Part shown: positions 44,990 to 55,329 of the stretch, piece after piece
Layout of the letters: every line of letters begins with the position of its first letter
How positions within the stretch are numbered: the stretch's first letter is position 1
Assembly: GCA_038380435.1 (NCBI GenBank)
Contig: JAWZYU010000010.1
Span: 46,410,135 to 46,474,134, forward strand
From: Ryuthela nishihirai
Lineage: Eukaryota > Arthropoda > Arachnida > Araneae > Heptathelidae
Length of the DNA stretch: 64,000 nucleotides
Reading direction: 5' to 3'
Made by a program: the position numbers and the translations under genes
Notes under the pieces: generated by a model
The model's database searches: none
What the model was told of the DNA's origin: nothing
What the model saw: only the letters and a program-made list of their open reading frames with translations

Positions 44990-45369
44990 AAAGGGAGCAT
45001 TTTTTTGTTTAGAAGCAGCCGATACAGTTTTGCATGGAAGTAGATGGTAATTCTTTATAGCAATAGCATTTTTTGTTTTGTATGGAAGTTGCCGGTATTA
45101 CTTTGTCAGAAGTAGATAGTATGCATCGCACAGTAGTTGGTACTTTTCCGCTCATAAGCAACCGTCATGTTTTCGATAGAAGTAACTGTTATTTCACATA
45201 AGTGTAACTGGTATGTTTCCCGTAGAAGTAGCCGTATGTTTCACATAGGTTAACTTAATGTTTTCCATAGAACGTAATATGCGTAACTATAGTATAATAA
45301 TGCGTAACTAGTAGTTTATATTCTATTTCCGTAGAAGTGGCATTTTTTTTAGAAGTCGCTAGCTTTTAC
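44990..45369. repeat. Degenerate short tandem repeat (AGAAGTAGCCGG-type)
   Basis: About ten diverged units of roughly 35 bp built on 'GTTTCGCATAGAAGTAACTGGTAT'-like words (for example at 45087, 45135, 45176, 45205, 45225). Units alternate AGAAGTA and ATAAGTA cores. Confidence 0.7.
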
Positions 45370-45445
45370 TGTGGCATATAAACTGATAGAAGCCTGTCAG
45401 ACCGCGGTGGCAAGCAGCTGCTTGAGCGGATATTTATTATTTTTC
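45370..45445 (+). mobile_element. SINE2 copy d, 3' fragment
   Basis: Contains 'GGCATATAAACTGA', 'GCCTGTCAGACCGCGGTGG', 'AAGCAGCTGCTTGAG' and the TATTTATT tail. 5'-truncated. Confidence 0.8.
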
Positions 45446-45885
45446 ATTTTTTATTTAGTATCCCCTCCTCACATAAAGCCAATTATCTAGTACCAGAGTT
45501 ACCAATTGTCTGTAAATTTAGGAACTGTGGTTAAATATAGCCGCAATCTGAACTGTCCGTAAATGTCCGTAAAAATTTTCAGATTCGTCAAACATTTGAA
45601 AATTTTAAACGAAAATGGTTTTTTTAGTTTTAGCAACAATTAAATATGGTAATTTTTTTCTCAATAGCGCACAACAAAATTACTTTTTGTCTTTGTAGTT
45701 TTAATTTTTGTTTTTCACTTATTTAGCATTTTAGTAAAGTATGAAAATTTGGTTTTTAAAATTATAATTGTGCTTTCTTTAATCACTGACAACGTTAAGC
45801 CAAATCTAGCTCTAAGAGTTCTTATTGAAACACTAGCAGACTTACTCGGCGTAAAGTACATAATATGTGGCATTCCATATGTCAC
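45446..45885. other. Spacer
   Basis: AT-rich, nothing recognised. Confidence 0.4.
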
Positions 45886-46395
45886 AAGCTTTTATCGGCA
45901 TAAAACTCATTATGCCGATAAAATCCGATATGCCGATCGTTTCGCCTCCCCCGGCTATCCCCCGGTAAAAATTTTATCCCGCTCTTTTAGGGGAGTTCTG
46001 AAATTCTCTAAAGTAATGATATTTTCCACTTGGCAAGCTTTTCGTAAGCTTTCATTTGGCATAAAACTCATTACTATCGTTTCTTCCCCCCACGCTCCCC
46101 CACATGGCGAAAAATATTATCCCTTGTTCTAGTGAAGGTCTCAAACTCTCTAAAGTATATATTAGAGGGCACTCCCCACGTCAAAAGCTTTCATTTGTCA
46201 TAAAACTCATTACAATCGTGTTGTCTTCCCTCCTCCCCTATGTCAAAAATTTTATCCCCTCTTCCAGAGGACATCTGAAACTCTCTAAAGCATATAGTAG
46301 ATGACACTCTTCATGTCGCAAACATTCATTTAGAGTAAGATTCATTACAATCGTTTCATCCCCTCCCCCTCCCACTTGGTAAAAAATTTCTTACT
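45880..46395. repeat. Tandem repeat, ~135-160 bp period, four units
   Basis: The landmark CATAAAACTCATTAC[AT]ATCG recurs at about 45900, 46061, 46200 and 46335, each followed by a C-rich run and 'AAAAATTTTATCCC', then 'CTGAAACTCTCTAAAG'. The first unit also holds a perfect hairpin (45890-45902/45911-45923). Plus frames here are artefacts of the repeat. Confidence 0.8.
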
Positions 46396-46519
46396 GCCTT
46401 TTAGGGGAAAAATTAGAAATCAGAAAATTTAATTATTATTCAGTGTTTTCTTACAGAGTAATTTTGTTTCAAAGCAAAAAAGTGTACATGAAAATGACTG
46501 GTTGCCCGTATGTTTCCCC

Positions 46520-46645
46520 ATCCTTAAAATATTTTCTGTAGGTTCTCTAAAAATTTTTCTGGGTTCTCTAATATTTTCTGTTGGTTCTCTAAAATTTTCT
46601 CTAGGTTCTCTAATATTTTCTGTAGTTTCTTTAATACTTTCTCTA
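46520..46645. repeat. 21-bp tandem repeat
   Basis: GGTTCTCTAATATTTTCTGTA units start at 46541, 46562, 46583 and 46604, with degraded units on both sides. The Ser/Leu/Phe-rich frame through it is not a gene. Confidence 0.88.
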
Positions 46646-47044
46646 AATTACTTTACTAAATGGCATTACGTTGAGAAAATTTTCTCGACGTCAGTTAATT
46701 ATTAACAGAGACAATTCACAAATTTGGGGGGGGGGGTTCAGAAACGGAACTTAATACTGGGATACTCAAAAAAGGAGCATCATAAAAAATTAAATATTTT
46801 ACACAATAATACAGGAATTCATTTATGTTAACGTTATCAATATAGGAAATTGCATTTTAAAAATTAAATTTCTGTTTAAATTATAACATACAATTAAATA
46901 TTAAAAAATTAATTATATTTAAAACACAAAATGTTTAAATTTTTAGGTGAGAATAAAACAGAGAGTGCGAAGAATGGGGAAGATGTGCTCAGTGAGCTCG
47001 AGCCCTCTGAACGCAACTCTCTATATTCCATTCTCCCTCTATAA
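46646..47044. other. AT-rich spacer with G run
   Basis: A run of about eleven G at 46725-46736. Otherwise AT-rich, nothing recognised. Confidence 0.45.
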
Positions 47045-47047
47045 AAA

Positions 47048-47195
47048 AAAAATAAATACCCCCTCAAGCAGCTGCTTGCCACAGAGGTCTGACAGGAGCC
47101 TGTCAGTTTATATGCCATAGTAGGAGATCTGAGAGGATGGCAGGACCTCAGCAGAAAAACAACACACACAACCATGCCTTAACCGGGGCTCTACT
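47048..47195 (-). mobile_element. SINE2 copy e
   Basis: Minus-oriented: AAATAAATACC tail complement, 'CTCAAGCAGCTGCTTGCC', 'GGTCTGACAGGAGCC', 'CCTCAGCAGAAA', ending in a head fragment ('CTTAACCGGGGCTC'). Confidence 0.82.
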
Positions 47196-47390
47196 CTCCA
47201 TTTTTCTCTCCTCCATTCATCCCTTACACTCCATTCTCCCCCTAAACCCATTCTCTCCCTACGATCCATTTTACCTCCGCATTTTTTTCTCTCTTCTCAC
47301 TCTTTTCACATCTACACTCCATTCTTCGTCATACATTACATTCATCCTTTACACTCCATTCTCCCCCTACAATCTAGAATTTACTAGCGT
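47195..47390. repeat. Pyrimidine-rich imperfect repeat
   Basis: Irregular repetition of 'TACACTCCATTCTCCCCCTA'-like words on the plus strand. It lies immediately 3' of the donor site of the 47-kb exon on the minus strand, so in the transcript it would be a purine-rich intronic stretch. Confidence 0.7.
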
Positions 47391-47428
47391 CATATATGAA
47401 TGATAAATGTTATTAACTTCGTACTTAC

Positions 47429-47650
47429 TTGTAGCGCATTTGGCTTTATTAGGAATGTCACACATCATCAGTTCCATGTTGTAGAGCAAACCGAAAGGAC
47501 ACTTCCTCTTTGTAATATATCTCCCTGAGCATTGGTAAAAAGCTGAGCAATCGTCTTTGTCTGGAACTTGACAGTTACATTGTCCAGGGCATAATCCGTT
47601 TACGTCTTTTTCTCCACGATCCAAAGTTAGTGTAATAAATGCATCACGTC
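47429..47650 (-). CDS. Chitin-binding type-2 (CBM14) domain exon of gene B, third seen
   Basis: A 222-nt internal exon. Minus-strand acceptor TTATTTCAG precedes 47650 and donor A|GTAAGTAC follows 47429; both ends are phase 1. A short acidic/basic leader (RDAFITLTLDRGEKD) precedes the domain. Cysteines run CPGQC-x-C, then DDC, FYQC, KRKC, MMC and KAKC, eight in total, with the family's aromatic FYQ and a CD-x5-C ending (CDIPNKAKC). It is close in design to the exons at 60 kb and 1 kb. It most likely belongs to the same minus-strand transcript as the exons at 54.9 and 60.2 kb. No following exon was found between here and 12.5 kb, so the 3' end of this gene is unresolved. Product: secreted chitin-binding, peritrophin/obstructor-like protein (inference). 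Confidence 0.85.
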
Positions 47651-47654
47651 CTGA

Positions 47655-47989
47655 AATAAATTCCAAAATAAACTTATAATACCTAAATATACATTAGCAA
47701 CCCTCGTGTAAGCATAACTGTATGCATCAATTCGACTCAAAAATGTAAACTATGTAAGAACATATTTATTATGCTGTGGCTTTTAAACATAATACTGTGG
47801 CAGGAAATGAAGAAGAAACAAGTTCTTTCGATAGTATTCGTAATGTCGAATTTCTGCACACCCACAGCGTTATTTCGAAAAATCGCGATACAGATCAAAT
47901 GGTGCTGTAAAATGAAGTTTAACGGAAAAGTGTGGTGGAGGTTAGATTAGCAGGTAGCGCTCCCCGCTCAAAAATTTCAGGTCCAATAT
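47655..47989. other. Intronic spacer
   Basis: Intron upstream of the 47-kb exon. A tRNA-head-like scrap ('TTAGCAGGTAGCGCTCCCC') near 47.95 kb is too degraded to assign. Confidence 0.4.
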
Positions 47990-47990
47990 T

Positions 47991-48468
47991 GGGTTGTTTT
48001 ACCTCTCAGTAGTACTTTTTTGCATACAATGGATTAAATGGACAGGTCACATAGATTCCGAGGGTTCAGAGAAGGTTGGAGAAGGGGGCCCACTAAACAG
48101 CTGTTAGGAGACAGATAGTAACTTCCACTGAAGATCATCCAGGGTGTTCTTTAACATGTACAGGATATGGCTATCCCGCACGCTGCTTTAAGTGTCCATT
48201 GGTGTCCCCCTTTCTGACCAAGGCATGGTGGAATTTAACTGAGATAAATCTAACACTGGCCCAGATGGGGCTCCAACCTGGGAACTGCAGATTATGGCAA
48301 TACTTTGTGCGCGTTAAAGATCACGATGGATAGCTTTGATGGGTGGCTTCCACCTGCCTTCTAATAGCTGTTCCCAACATTCTATTACCCCTTGGGGTTC
48401 TTGGGACCTGGACATTTAACCCATTTTGTGCACAAAAGTACTACAGAGATAAAATAACACAACCTTAA
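47991..48468. mobile_element. SINE1 copy 15, minus body and head joined to a plus body/tail
   Basis: 47991-48294 is a minus-oriented SINE1 from tail to the 'AACTGCAGATTA' of the head. 48295-48468 is a plus-oriented 3' half ('TGTGCGCGTTAAAGATCACG' to 'AAAATAACACAACC'). The junction falls near the anticodon region of the head. The arrangement resembles copy 4. Confidence 0.78.
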
Positions 48469-48848
48469 ATATCACATTTCTCTTATAGACTGTTAATTCG
48501 TTTAAAGAGTTAACATTTTCCAACTTTAGAACATTTTAAAGAATAGAAACTCAAAATTCCTGAAAATTCGAAAAATGCGACTGCAGCTCTGAGACGAAAC
48601 AACACCCAAAAACGTAATGATTCCTTTTTTTTAAGAATCATTAAGTGCAGAGAAAAATATTCTGCTCCATTTTACCTACCGAATATGCAGTTGTTTTTTA
48701 CATAGTGGCCATCAACTGCAATACAAATATATCAATTCTGAATCATGAGTTTTACCGCTGCCATTGTAAAGCACCTGCACACAACGCCGTATCATAAAAT
48801 ATATAGCTAAAGGTCAAGTACTGAGATATGAAAATAATGGAAAAGTTT
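48469..48848. other. Intronic spacer
   Basis: Nothing recognised. Confidence 0.4.
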
Positions 48849-48849
48849 C

Positions 48850-48962
48850 GATTGTCTTACCTATAAGAGGCACTTTTTTGGCACATAACGAGATAAATGG
48901 CTTCGTCATTGTCATAGAGTCTTCGGGAAAAGCCATCCAATGTGTTATTTAACATTAACAGG
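48850..48962 (-). mobile_element. SINE1 copy 16, fragment
   Basis: Degraded minus-oriented tail and part of the body, directly abutting copy 17. Confidence 0.7.
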
Positions 48963-49350
48963 GCTGGGTTGTTTTACCTCCGAGCGGCTCTTTCATGCAC
49001 ACAAGAAGCTAAATGGTTTAGTCGAAAGGACCCCGAGGGCTCAAAGGAGGTTGGAGGGAGGAGATCCATTAGACAACTGTTAGGAGACAGATGGTAGCTA
49101 CCCCTAAAGGCCATCCAGTGTATTCTTTAACGTGCATTGGGTATGGCTCTCTCACACACGAATCCACGTTTTAACGTCGCATCTGATGGACGGCGACCTT
49201 TCCAAGACCATCGGTATTCCCTACTAATCGGGAGTAGGGTGTTTTTCTTCTTTTGCAAGGATAAATTTCAATACTGACCTAGATGGAACTCGAACATGGT
49301 CACTGCAGATTATTACCATGTCGCTCTACCGACTGAGCTACACTTGTTCC
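48963..49350 (-). mobile_element. SINE1 copy 17, full length
   Basis: Minus orientation, about 388 bp, from 'GGGTTGTTTTACCTCCGAGC' to the head end 'GACTGAGCTACACTTG'. Moderately diverged. Confidence 0.88.
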
Positions 49351-49449
49351 TTGTGCTAGAGGGCCCTTGTGCTACTTGACTATATATTTCGCATTCGAAA
49401 TCATCCCTCACTTTTTCAAGTTCAGGAACCTTTCGGATGCTTTTTTTTT

Positions 49450-49596
49450 TCTGAGTTCCAGCTTCCGGATGCTTGTGTTATCTTTCTGTTGAGATCTCGC
49501 CTTCCTCATAGATCTGCTCTATGGGTTATAAACTAACAGGCTCCTGTCAGACTTCAATTGCAAGCAGCTGCTTGAGGTGGTAGTTATTTATTTTAT
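49450..49596 (+). mobile_element. SINE2 copy f, 5'-truncated
   Basis: Body 'TTTCTGTTGAGATCTCGCC', 'AACAGGCTCCTGTCAGAC', 'GCAAGCAGCTGCTTGAGG' and TATTTATTTT tail; the pol III boxes are missing or unrecognisable. Confidence 0.82.
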
Positions 49597-49649
49597 AATT
49601 CGAGATGTGCATTTTATCGTATGTGGGCATAACGTTTAAGGTTCGACGA

Positions 49650-49733
49650 GCAGTATATACACTGAAGTACCATTGAATTAGGTGTAGGAGACGTTATCCA
49701 AATTCAGTACGAAAATCCCGCATTTGTGCGCAT
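49650..49733 (+). mobile_element. Possible 5' end of Tc1-like relic 3, split off by LINE copy C
   Basis: 'ATACACTGAAGTACCA' resembles a Tc1-type terminus. Removing LINE copy C with one TSD copy would join this segment to the transposase region at 53345 onward. No matching right-hand terminus was found, so this is tentative. Confidence 0.4.
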
Positions 49734-52700
49734 CATCATCATCATCATCCTCAAGCAGCCATAGGCTACGGAGGTCCAACCAGACCGTGCAATTTAGTTC
49801 TCCAAGCAAGTCTATCCTGAGCTACATCTACTGCATCTGGCCACTGCACACCAATTCTAACAAGGTCCTGTTTGACATTGTCTGCCCACCGCATCCTAGG
49901 TCTCCCCTTCTTTCTGAGGCCTTTAGGCGCACTGTTCATAACCCTATTCGCCAATCTATAATTATTCATACGGGCAACATGGCCAAACCAACGGAGTCTC
50001 TCTCTGCACAATATGCTGCTTAAAGGAGGTTGCAAACTCCTTTGCCTAATCTCATCATTAGTTACAAAGTTGAACCATCTAATGCCCAAGATACTGCATA
50101 AGCATCTGGAATCAAAAGCATCTAGTTTCCTGTTATCTTGTTTACAAAGTGTCCAAGTTTCACTACCATAACTAACCCTAGAAAGAACCAAACTATTATA
50201 CAGTCTAATTTTAGTCTTTAGGTGTATACGCCAATTTCTCCACACTCTCCATAGGTTCTTAAAAGTCCCGGCAGCAATCCCTATTCGTCTGTTAATCTCA
50301 TGCCGCACATCACCATTATCTGTTACATAGCTCCCAAGATAATTAAACTGTGACACCTGCTCAAGACTCCAACCATTCAGATTAACTGAATCATAGCCTG
50401 CCTGACCAATTTTCATCACTTTAGTTTTCTCTCTGTTTATAACCAAACCTACCCTACTACCAGTCTCATCAACAGCTCGAATGAAAGAGTTCATCTCATC
50501 AACATCATTTGCCAAAAGGGCTAAATCATCAGCATAATCTAAATCAGAAATTTTCGTATCTCCAGCCCATTTAAGGCCAAAATCTTTCCCTCGAAGTGAA
50601 TTTCGCATAACATAATCAATAACCAAGCTAAAGAGAAAAGGAGACAAAATGCACCCTTGTCGAACACCAGAAGTAATGCTAAACCAATTGCTACAAGCCT
50701 TACCAACTCTCACACACGACTCAGTGTTATTATAGAGAGCTTTCATAATGTTAACTAACTTGTCTGGTATACCATATGATCTCACAATCAACCACAAATT
50801 ATGACGATCAACAGAGTCGAAAGATTTTTTGAAATCAACAAAGCTAGCAACCAAAGGTTTCTGAAACTCTAAACATTTCTCAAGAATCTGCCTAAGTGAA
50901 AATATCTGATCCACACATCCCCTACCACTTCTGAATCCACATTGCTCATCACGCAATTGACTGTCAACCAGATTCTTAATTCTATTAAGCACAATCATGG
51001 AAAGAACTTTAAATGGAACAGAGAGTAGGCTGATACCCCTATAGTTATCACAAGAACTGCGATCACCTTTTTTGAAAATAGGGATAACAATAGCTCTGGT
51101 AAAATCCTTAGGTACCATGCCTTTATCATAAAAGATATTCAGAATTTCAGTCATCCAAGTGGTAACCGAAACATTCCCAGCTCTAAGCATTTCCGTAGTA
51201 ATTTCATCTACCCCTGGGGATTTATGAAGTTTAAGTTTAGAAACCGCCAAAATAACTTCAGATTGTGTTATAGGGCCAACATTAAAGCCACCAATGCATC
51301 TATCATCATTGCAAACAATGGGAATAGAACTAACCACATTGTTTAGAATATCACTGAAATGCTCAGCCCACCTAGCCATGAGAGAATCCTCCCCTTCTAT
51401 AACCTTACCTTGTTTATCCTTCAATCCTTGTATCCCTGTCCGTTTTCTACCACACAAAACATTAACTATCTGGTACAGCTCTCTGCTGTTGTGCTGTCTA
51501 ACTGCTTCCTCGGCTTTGTCAGCCAAACCATCAAGCCAAAGATTCTTATCAGCAGCTAACTGATCCTTTACAAGTTTATTAAGGTCTCTGTAATGCTTTC
51601 TATTAGGACTAGTAGGGTATTGATTAAGGGCATTCCTGCAGTTCTTTCTTTCCGAAATAAGCTCAAGTGCCTTATCACTCAGATAATTTTGCCTCTTCTG
51701 CTCGTTTTTCCTAAAAGAATACTGTTAGTGTCCAAAAACGCCTGTTTAAAATGATCCCATTCTTCCTCAACTTCAGTAGTAAGCAAACCATGACTGTCAT
51801 AATGACTAAGTAACCTATCATGGTAAGCTTTGGCTATAACTGGATCTTTTAGAGCTTCAGTATTAAAAGTAAATTTTTTAACCCTAGCACAACACTTTTT
51901 AAGTTTAAGTTGCAACACACTTTTAACAAGGTAATGGTCAGATCCAATTTCAGCTCCCCTATATGCCCTGGTATTCCTAACAGAACTAGCCCATTTGCTG
52001 TTAATTAATATGTAATCAATCATATTCTTATGCAGTCCATCAGGTGAAACCCATGTGTACTTATGTATGTCGCGGTGTTTGTAATAAGTGTTAGTTATTC
52101 TGAATCCATTGAGTTTACTTACCTGCAGGAGACGTTGCCCATTGCCATTGCAGCTACCAATACCAAAAGGGCCTATTACTCCTCCCCAAAGGTCAGAGTC
52201 AGTACCAACTTTGGCATTGAAGTCACCAAGAACAAGGGTAATATCTCCTTTCTTGACAGAATTCAAAATATCCTGAAGTTGTTCATAAAACCTATCCTTC
52301 TCATCCTCATCGGCATCCTCAGTGGGGGCATAACAGCAGATAACATTCAAGTCTTTAATGCTTGTCTGAAATTTTGCTGTAAGAAACCTTTCATTAATGC
52401 ACTCATATCCTAGAAGAGCATCACTAGCGTGTCTGCTGAGAAGCAGACCCACGCCTTGGTGATGCTTATTGTCGTCCCTCCCTGAAAAGAGAAATTTAAG
52501 ATTATTTTTAAGAATCTGACCTTTATCTGTCCATCTGGTCTCTTGCAAGCCGAGAATATCTAAATTATAACGGTGGAATTCTTGTGTGAGGACATCAAGA
52601 GAAAAAGCTCTGTGCAGAGTCCTCACATTCCAACTACCTATGGAGAGAAAATGGTTAGTGGGATGTTTAAAGAAACTATGTTTATTGAGAGAGGGAATGC

Positions 52701-53334
52701 CGACAATATCAAACAGCCCCCTAATCGCAGACATGGGGCAAAGACCCGTTCCCCCACTACTAAAGGCTGAAGCCATCTACACTGGAAGACTTCCTCCAAT
52801 GTAGAATTTGACGATGCCAATAGAAGCAAAGAGTTCAGGTGCCTGCGATGACTTCTGCTCAGGATTATCCACCAGCTGATAAACATATCCTGTGAATCTA
52901 TTCACTTGGGGCTGTCAACCCACAAACAAACAGAAAACACAGCGGAAGATTTTCCCTCCACAGAAGCCCACCAGTGCAGCAAAATCAGGATCCATAATCA
53001 AGCTCAGAGCCATATATCTGTCCAGTCCAGTAGGTTTATATGGTCAGCACCAGGACCCTGTGTGGTTGACCACTCCTCAGCAGGGTAGAAAAAAAAGAAA
53101 AGTAGCCATAGTTGTCCAGATCAGTAGGCCACACTAATCTGGCAGCCCTCCCCTTCCGTTCACTTCCACAAGAGAGTATCTCTTTTGAAAGTTACTAACG
53201 GTCCACACCACGAGAAGGCGGGGTCGGACATTAGGTGCTAGGCCTGGCCGGTTCTATGCATCATCACAGGGGATTGGTGCATAGCTCTCCTTCCAGTGAC
53301 TACCTAGCTACCATTTACAGACCAAATGACCAAA
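49734..53334 (-). mobile_element. RTE-like LINE copy C, near-intact with 10-bp TSD
   Basis: A 3.6-kb full-length element on the minus strand, in the intron between the 54.9- and 47.4-kb exons and in the same orientation as that gene. It is flanked by TTGTGCGCAT at 49724-49733 and 53335-53344. It has a ~450-nt 5' region, one long coding region (endonuclease plus reverse transcriptase) and a 3' end GCTGCTTGAGG followed by (GAT)n. The coding region is open apart from one missing A in the run at 51705-51709. A single long ORF, apurinic-type endonuclease at the N-terminus and a short tandem-repeat 3' tail fit the RTE clade; the clade call is from family knowledge and not from a tree. Confidence 0.93.
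49766..52776 (-). pseudogene. LINE ORF: endonuclease + reverse transcriptase, one frameshift
   Basis: Reading from 52776 (chosen as the first Met of the open frame; upstream extension is not excluded), the first ~350 residues form an apurinic-like endonuclease. Visible residues are SWNVRTL (Asn ~50), LQETRW (Glu ~79), CYAPT (~149), GDFNAK (Asp ~185, Asn ~187), IDYILIN (~253) and GSDH (~279). At 51705-51709 the A run is one base shorter than in copy B, which shifts the frame and stops at 51679. The other frame is open from about 51703 to 49766 and encodes KSPGVDEI, GISLLSVP, FVDFKKSFDSVDR, GVRQGC, LDYADDLALLA and a C-terminal LRWFGHVARM block. The element makes target-primed insertions. A sequencing error in the homopolymer could also explain the break. 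Confidence 0.92.
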
Positions 53335-53344
53335 TTGTGCGCAT

Positions 53345-54790
53345 GCATGGTTGAAACTCTGGTCATATATAGCCGTCAGCTTTGGCTTCCCCAAGCATTT
53401 GTCGTGAGAAGGGTAATGGGAAAGGTGCGGGATTTAGATGCATTTAACAGAGGGCAGATTTTAGATGACCGACAGATGGGACACTCGATCTCCAAAATTG
53501 TCAACGAACTTGGATTTTCTCGTACGACAGTTTCAAAAGTGCTCCGGGAATATGAAAATTCCGGCAAAAAACAAGCACCCAGACAAACAGCAAAGGACAA
53601 CCAGCCTTGAATGATCGTGGGCTTTGCTGCCTGTCCCGCATCGTATGGACCGATTGAGGCCTCATTTTATTTGAAATCACCTCTCATCTGAATGAGGATT
53701 CCCGCCGGGAAGTCAGTGCATGGAAAGTGCAATGCTCACTTCATCGTCTCGGCTTCGGGAGCAGACTACCTACGGGAATATGAAAATTCCGGCCAAAATA
53801 AAAAAGGATCCGAACAAACTGCAAAGGACAACCAGCCTTGAATGATTGTGGGCTTCGCCGTCTGACCCGCATCGTATGGACCAATAGGATCAAGATATTA
53901 ACTGAAATCACCTCCCATCTGAATGCAGGTTCCGGCCGGGAAGTCAGTGCATGGACCGTGAAATGCTCACTTCATTGTCTCAGCTTCGGGAGCTGCAGAT
54001 CTACGAGTGTCCCACTTCTAACGGCACAACACCAGGCTCAACGCCTTGCCTGGGCTGAAGAACATCGAAACTGGACCATCGAAATTTGGCAACGGATAGC
54101 CTGGAGTGATGAATTTCGATTTAAACTTCATCATGCCGATGGGAGACTGAGGGTATGGCGCCAACCCCATAAAGACATGGATACTGCATGTCAGGTCGGA
54201 ACAGTATAGTCTGGTGGTAGCTCAATGATGACCTGGGGTGTCTTCAGCTGGATGTCTGTGGGATCTTTGGTACGTGTACCGATGACTCAATGAATCCCAG
54301 TATGTAGAACTCATGGCTGACCATTTACACCCATTTATGGCCATCATGCATCCTAATGGAGATGGTGTCTACCAGCAAGACAACTGTTCATCTCACAGGT
54401 CCAGGTTGGCTACTGCATGGCTGCAGGAGCATTCTGCTGACTTTGAAATAATGAATTGGCTACCTAGAAGACCAGATTTAGATCCCATCGAAAATCTTTG
54501 GGATACCATCAAGGAGAGTGTTCAGAGGAGAGTGTCCATCAAGAAGAGTGTTCCATGAACAACGACCTTGAGAGAATTGTGGACAGCTCTGGAGGATGCA
54601 TGGGTCATTTAACCTGTGGAACATTTACGCAAGCTTGTGAAGTCCTTGCCCCTCATCATGTGATTGCCGTTATCAGGGCCAGAGGGGTCCAACACGTTAC
54701 TAGGTTGCTATCAACGTTGACAAACGTCAATGCCTTACACGAGGCTTGGACCCAGGTCCCTTAGATCAGTAGCCATGCGTGCTAACTATT
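53345..54790 (+). mobile_element. Tc1-like DNA transposon relic 3 with internal duplication
   Basis: A third Tc1-like lineage lying directly beyond the LINE's 5' TSD. It contains a 229-bp direct duplication (units starting at 53545 and 53774) covering the region after the DNA-binding domain. It ends near 54790, just before the CBM14 exon at 54856-55026. Terminal repeats were not seen. Confidence 0.83.
53415..54765 (+). pseudogene. Tc1-like transposase (broken, partly duplicated)
   Basis: The N-terminal helix-turn-helix (MGKVRDLDAFNRGQILDDRQ, then SISKIVNELGFSRTTVSKVL) is intact from 53418. After the 229-bp duplication the core follows: RLAWAEEHRNW, AWSDEFRFKLHHADGRLRVW (first Asp), a stop near 54208, YQQDNCSSHRS (second Asp), PDLDPIENLWDTIKE (Glu) and a frameshifted C-terminus ending near 54765. 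All acidic catalytic positions are readable, but stops and the duplication make it non-functional. Confidence 0.9.
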
Positions 54791-54855
54791 CGGCACTTAA
54801 GTATATATTTGAATAATTAAAAATTCGATTTCGTAAGCTTTGAAATATACTTTAC

Positions 54856-55026
54856 CTGGTTTGCATTGAACTGCACCTGGCCAATCACAGACCTGATGTT
54901 GTGGGTTGAAGAGCAAGTAAGAAGGGCACCGTTGTAGGCTCGCTACTCCATGAGAGCATCGATAGAATGATTGACAGTCTTCAACATTGGAAAAATCTCC
55001 GTTTGGTTGCGTGCAACACTCATTTC
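54856..55026 (-). CDS. Chitin-binding type-2 (CBM14) domain exon of gene B, second seen
   Basis: A 171-nt internal exon found from splice signals and cysteine spacing; it has no internal Met near its start. Acceptor TCTTTAACAG precedes 55026 and donor CCAG|GTAAAG follows 54856; both ends are phase 1. The exon is one compact CBM14 domain: NECC, then VEDC, FYRC, LQRC, HQVC and VQC, with FYRC and CDWPGAVQC as the standard landmarks. It has the classical long C1-C2 spacing and lacks the CPxxCxC cluster of the other three exons. The intron to the 60-kb exon is 5.2 kb; the intron to the 47-kb exon is 7.2 kb and holds LINE copy C, Tc1 relic 3 and four SINEs. Role: secreted chitin binding (family knowledge). 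Confidence 0.88.
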
Positions 55027-55193
55027 CTGTTAAAGATCAAAGGAAAGGAATTCTCAGATGTTTACAGTTTTTGTTTTATTCACGTTTGCTGTACAATTTA
55101 TCTATATTGGCGTAATAAAAAATACTCGCAAACAAGCAATGTGATTTCATTTTCTCTTAAGAGAAATACACTCAGCTGCCACTTTATTAGGTA

Positions 55194-55327
55194 CAGTCGC
55201 TCAAAAAAATATCCGAACACTACGGTTGATTACAAAATTCAGAAAAAATATCTGGCAACGATTTTTTTAGAAATTAGTGATCTGGCAACCTTCGTGTCAG
55301 GTGTTCGGATACTTTTTTGAGCGACTG
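55194..55327. mobile_element. Short MITE, 134 bp, flanked by TA
   Basis: Terminal inverted repeats CAGTCGCTCAAAAAAATATC and its near-complement at the right (…ACTTTTTTGAGCGACTG), with TA on both sides (55192-55193 and 55328-55329). It has the same termini and left internal sequence as the foldback MITE at 42223 but lacks its inverted right half. Confidence 0.92.
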
Positions 55328-55329
55328 TA

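Noticed and set aside
13000..47000. Further CBM14 exons between the 47-kb and 12.4-kb exons
   Set aside because: I scanned the minus strand by eye for the CD-x5/6-C ending with correct spacing and found none outside the four exons listed; a short terminal exon could still be hidden.
47137..47403. 88-codon plus-strand frame rich in Ser, Leu, Pro and Tyr
   Set aside because: It is a translation of the pyrimidine-rich repeat and SINE2 tail; there are no domain or splice signals.
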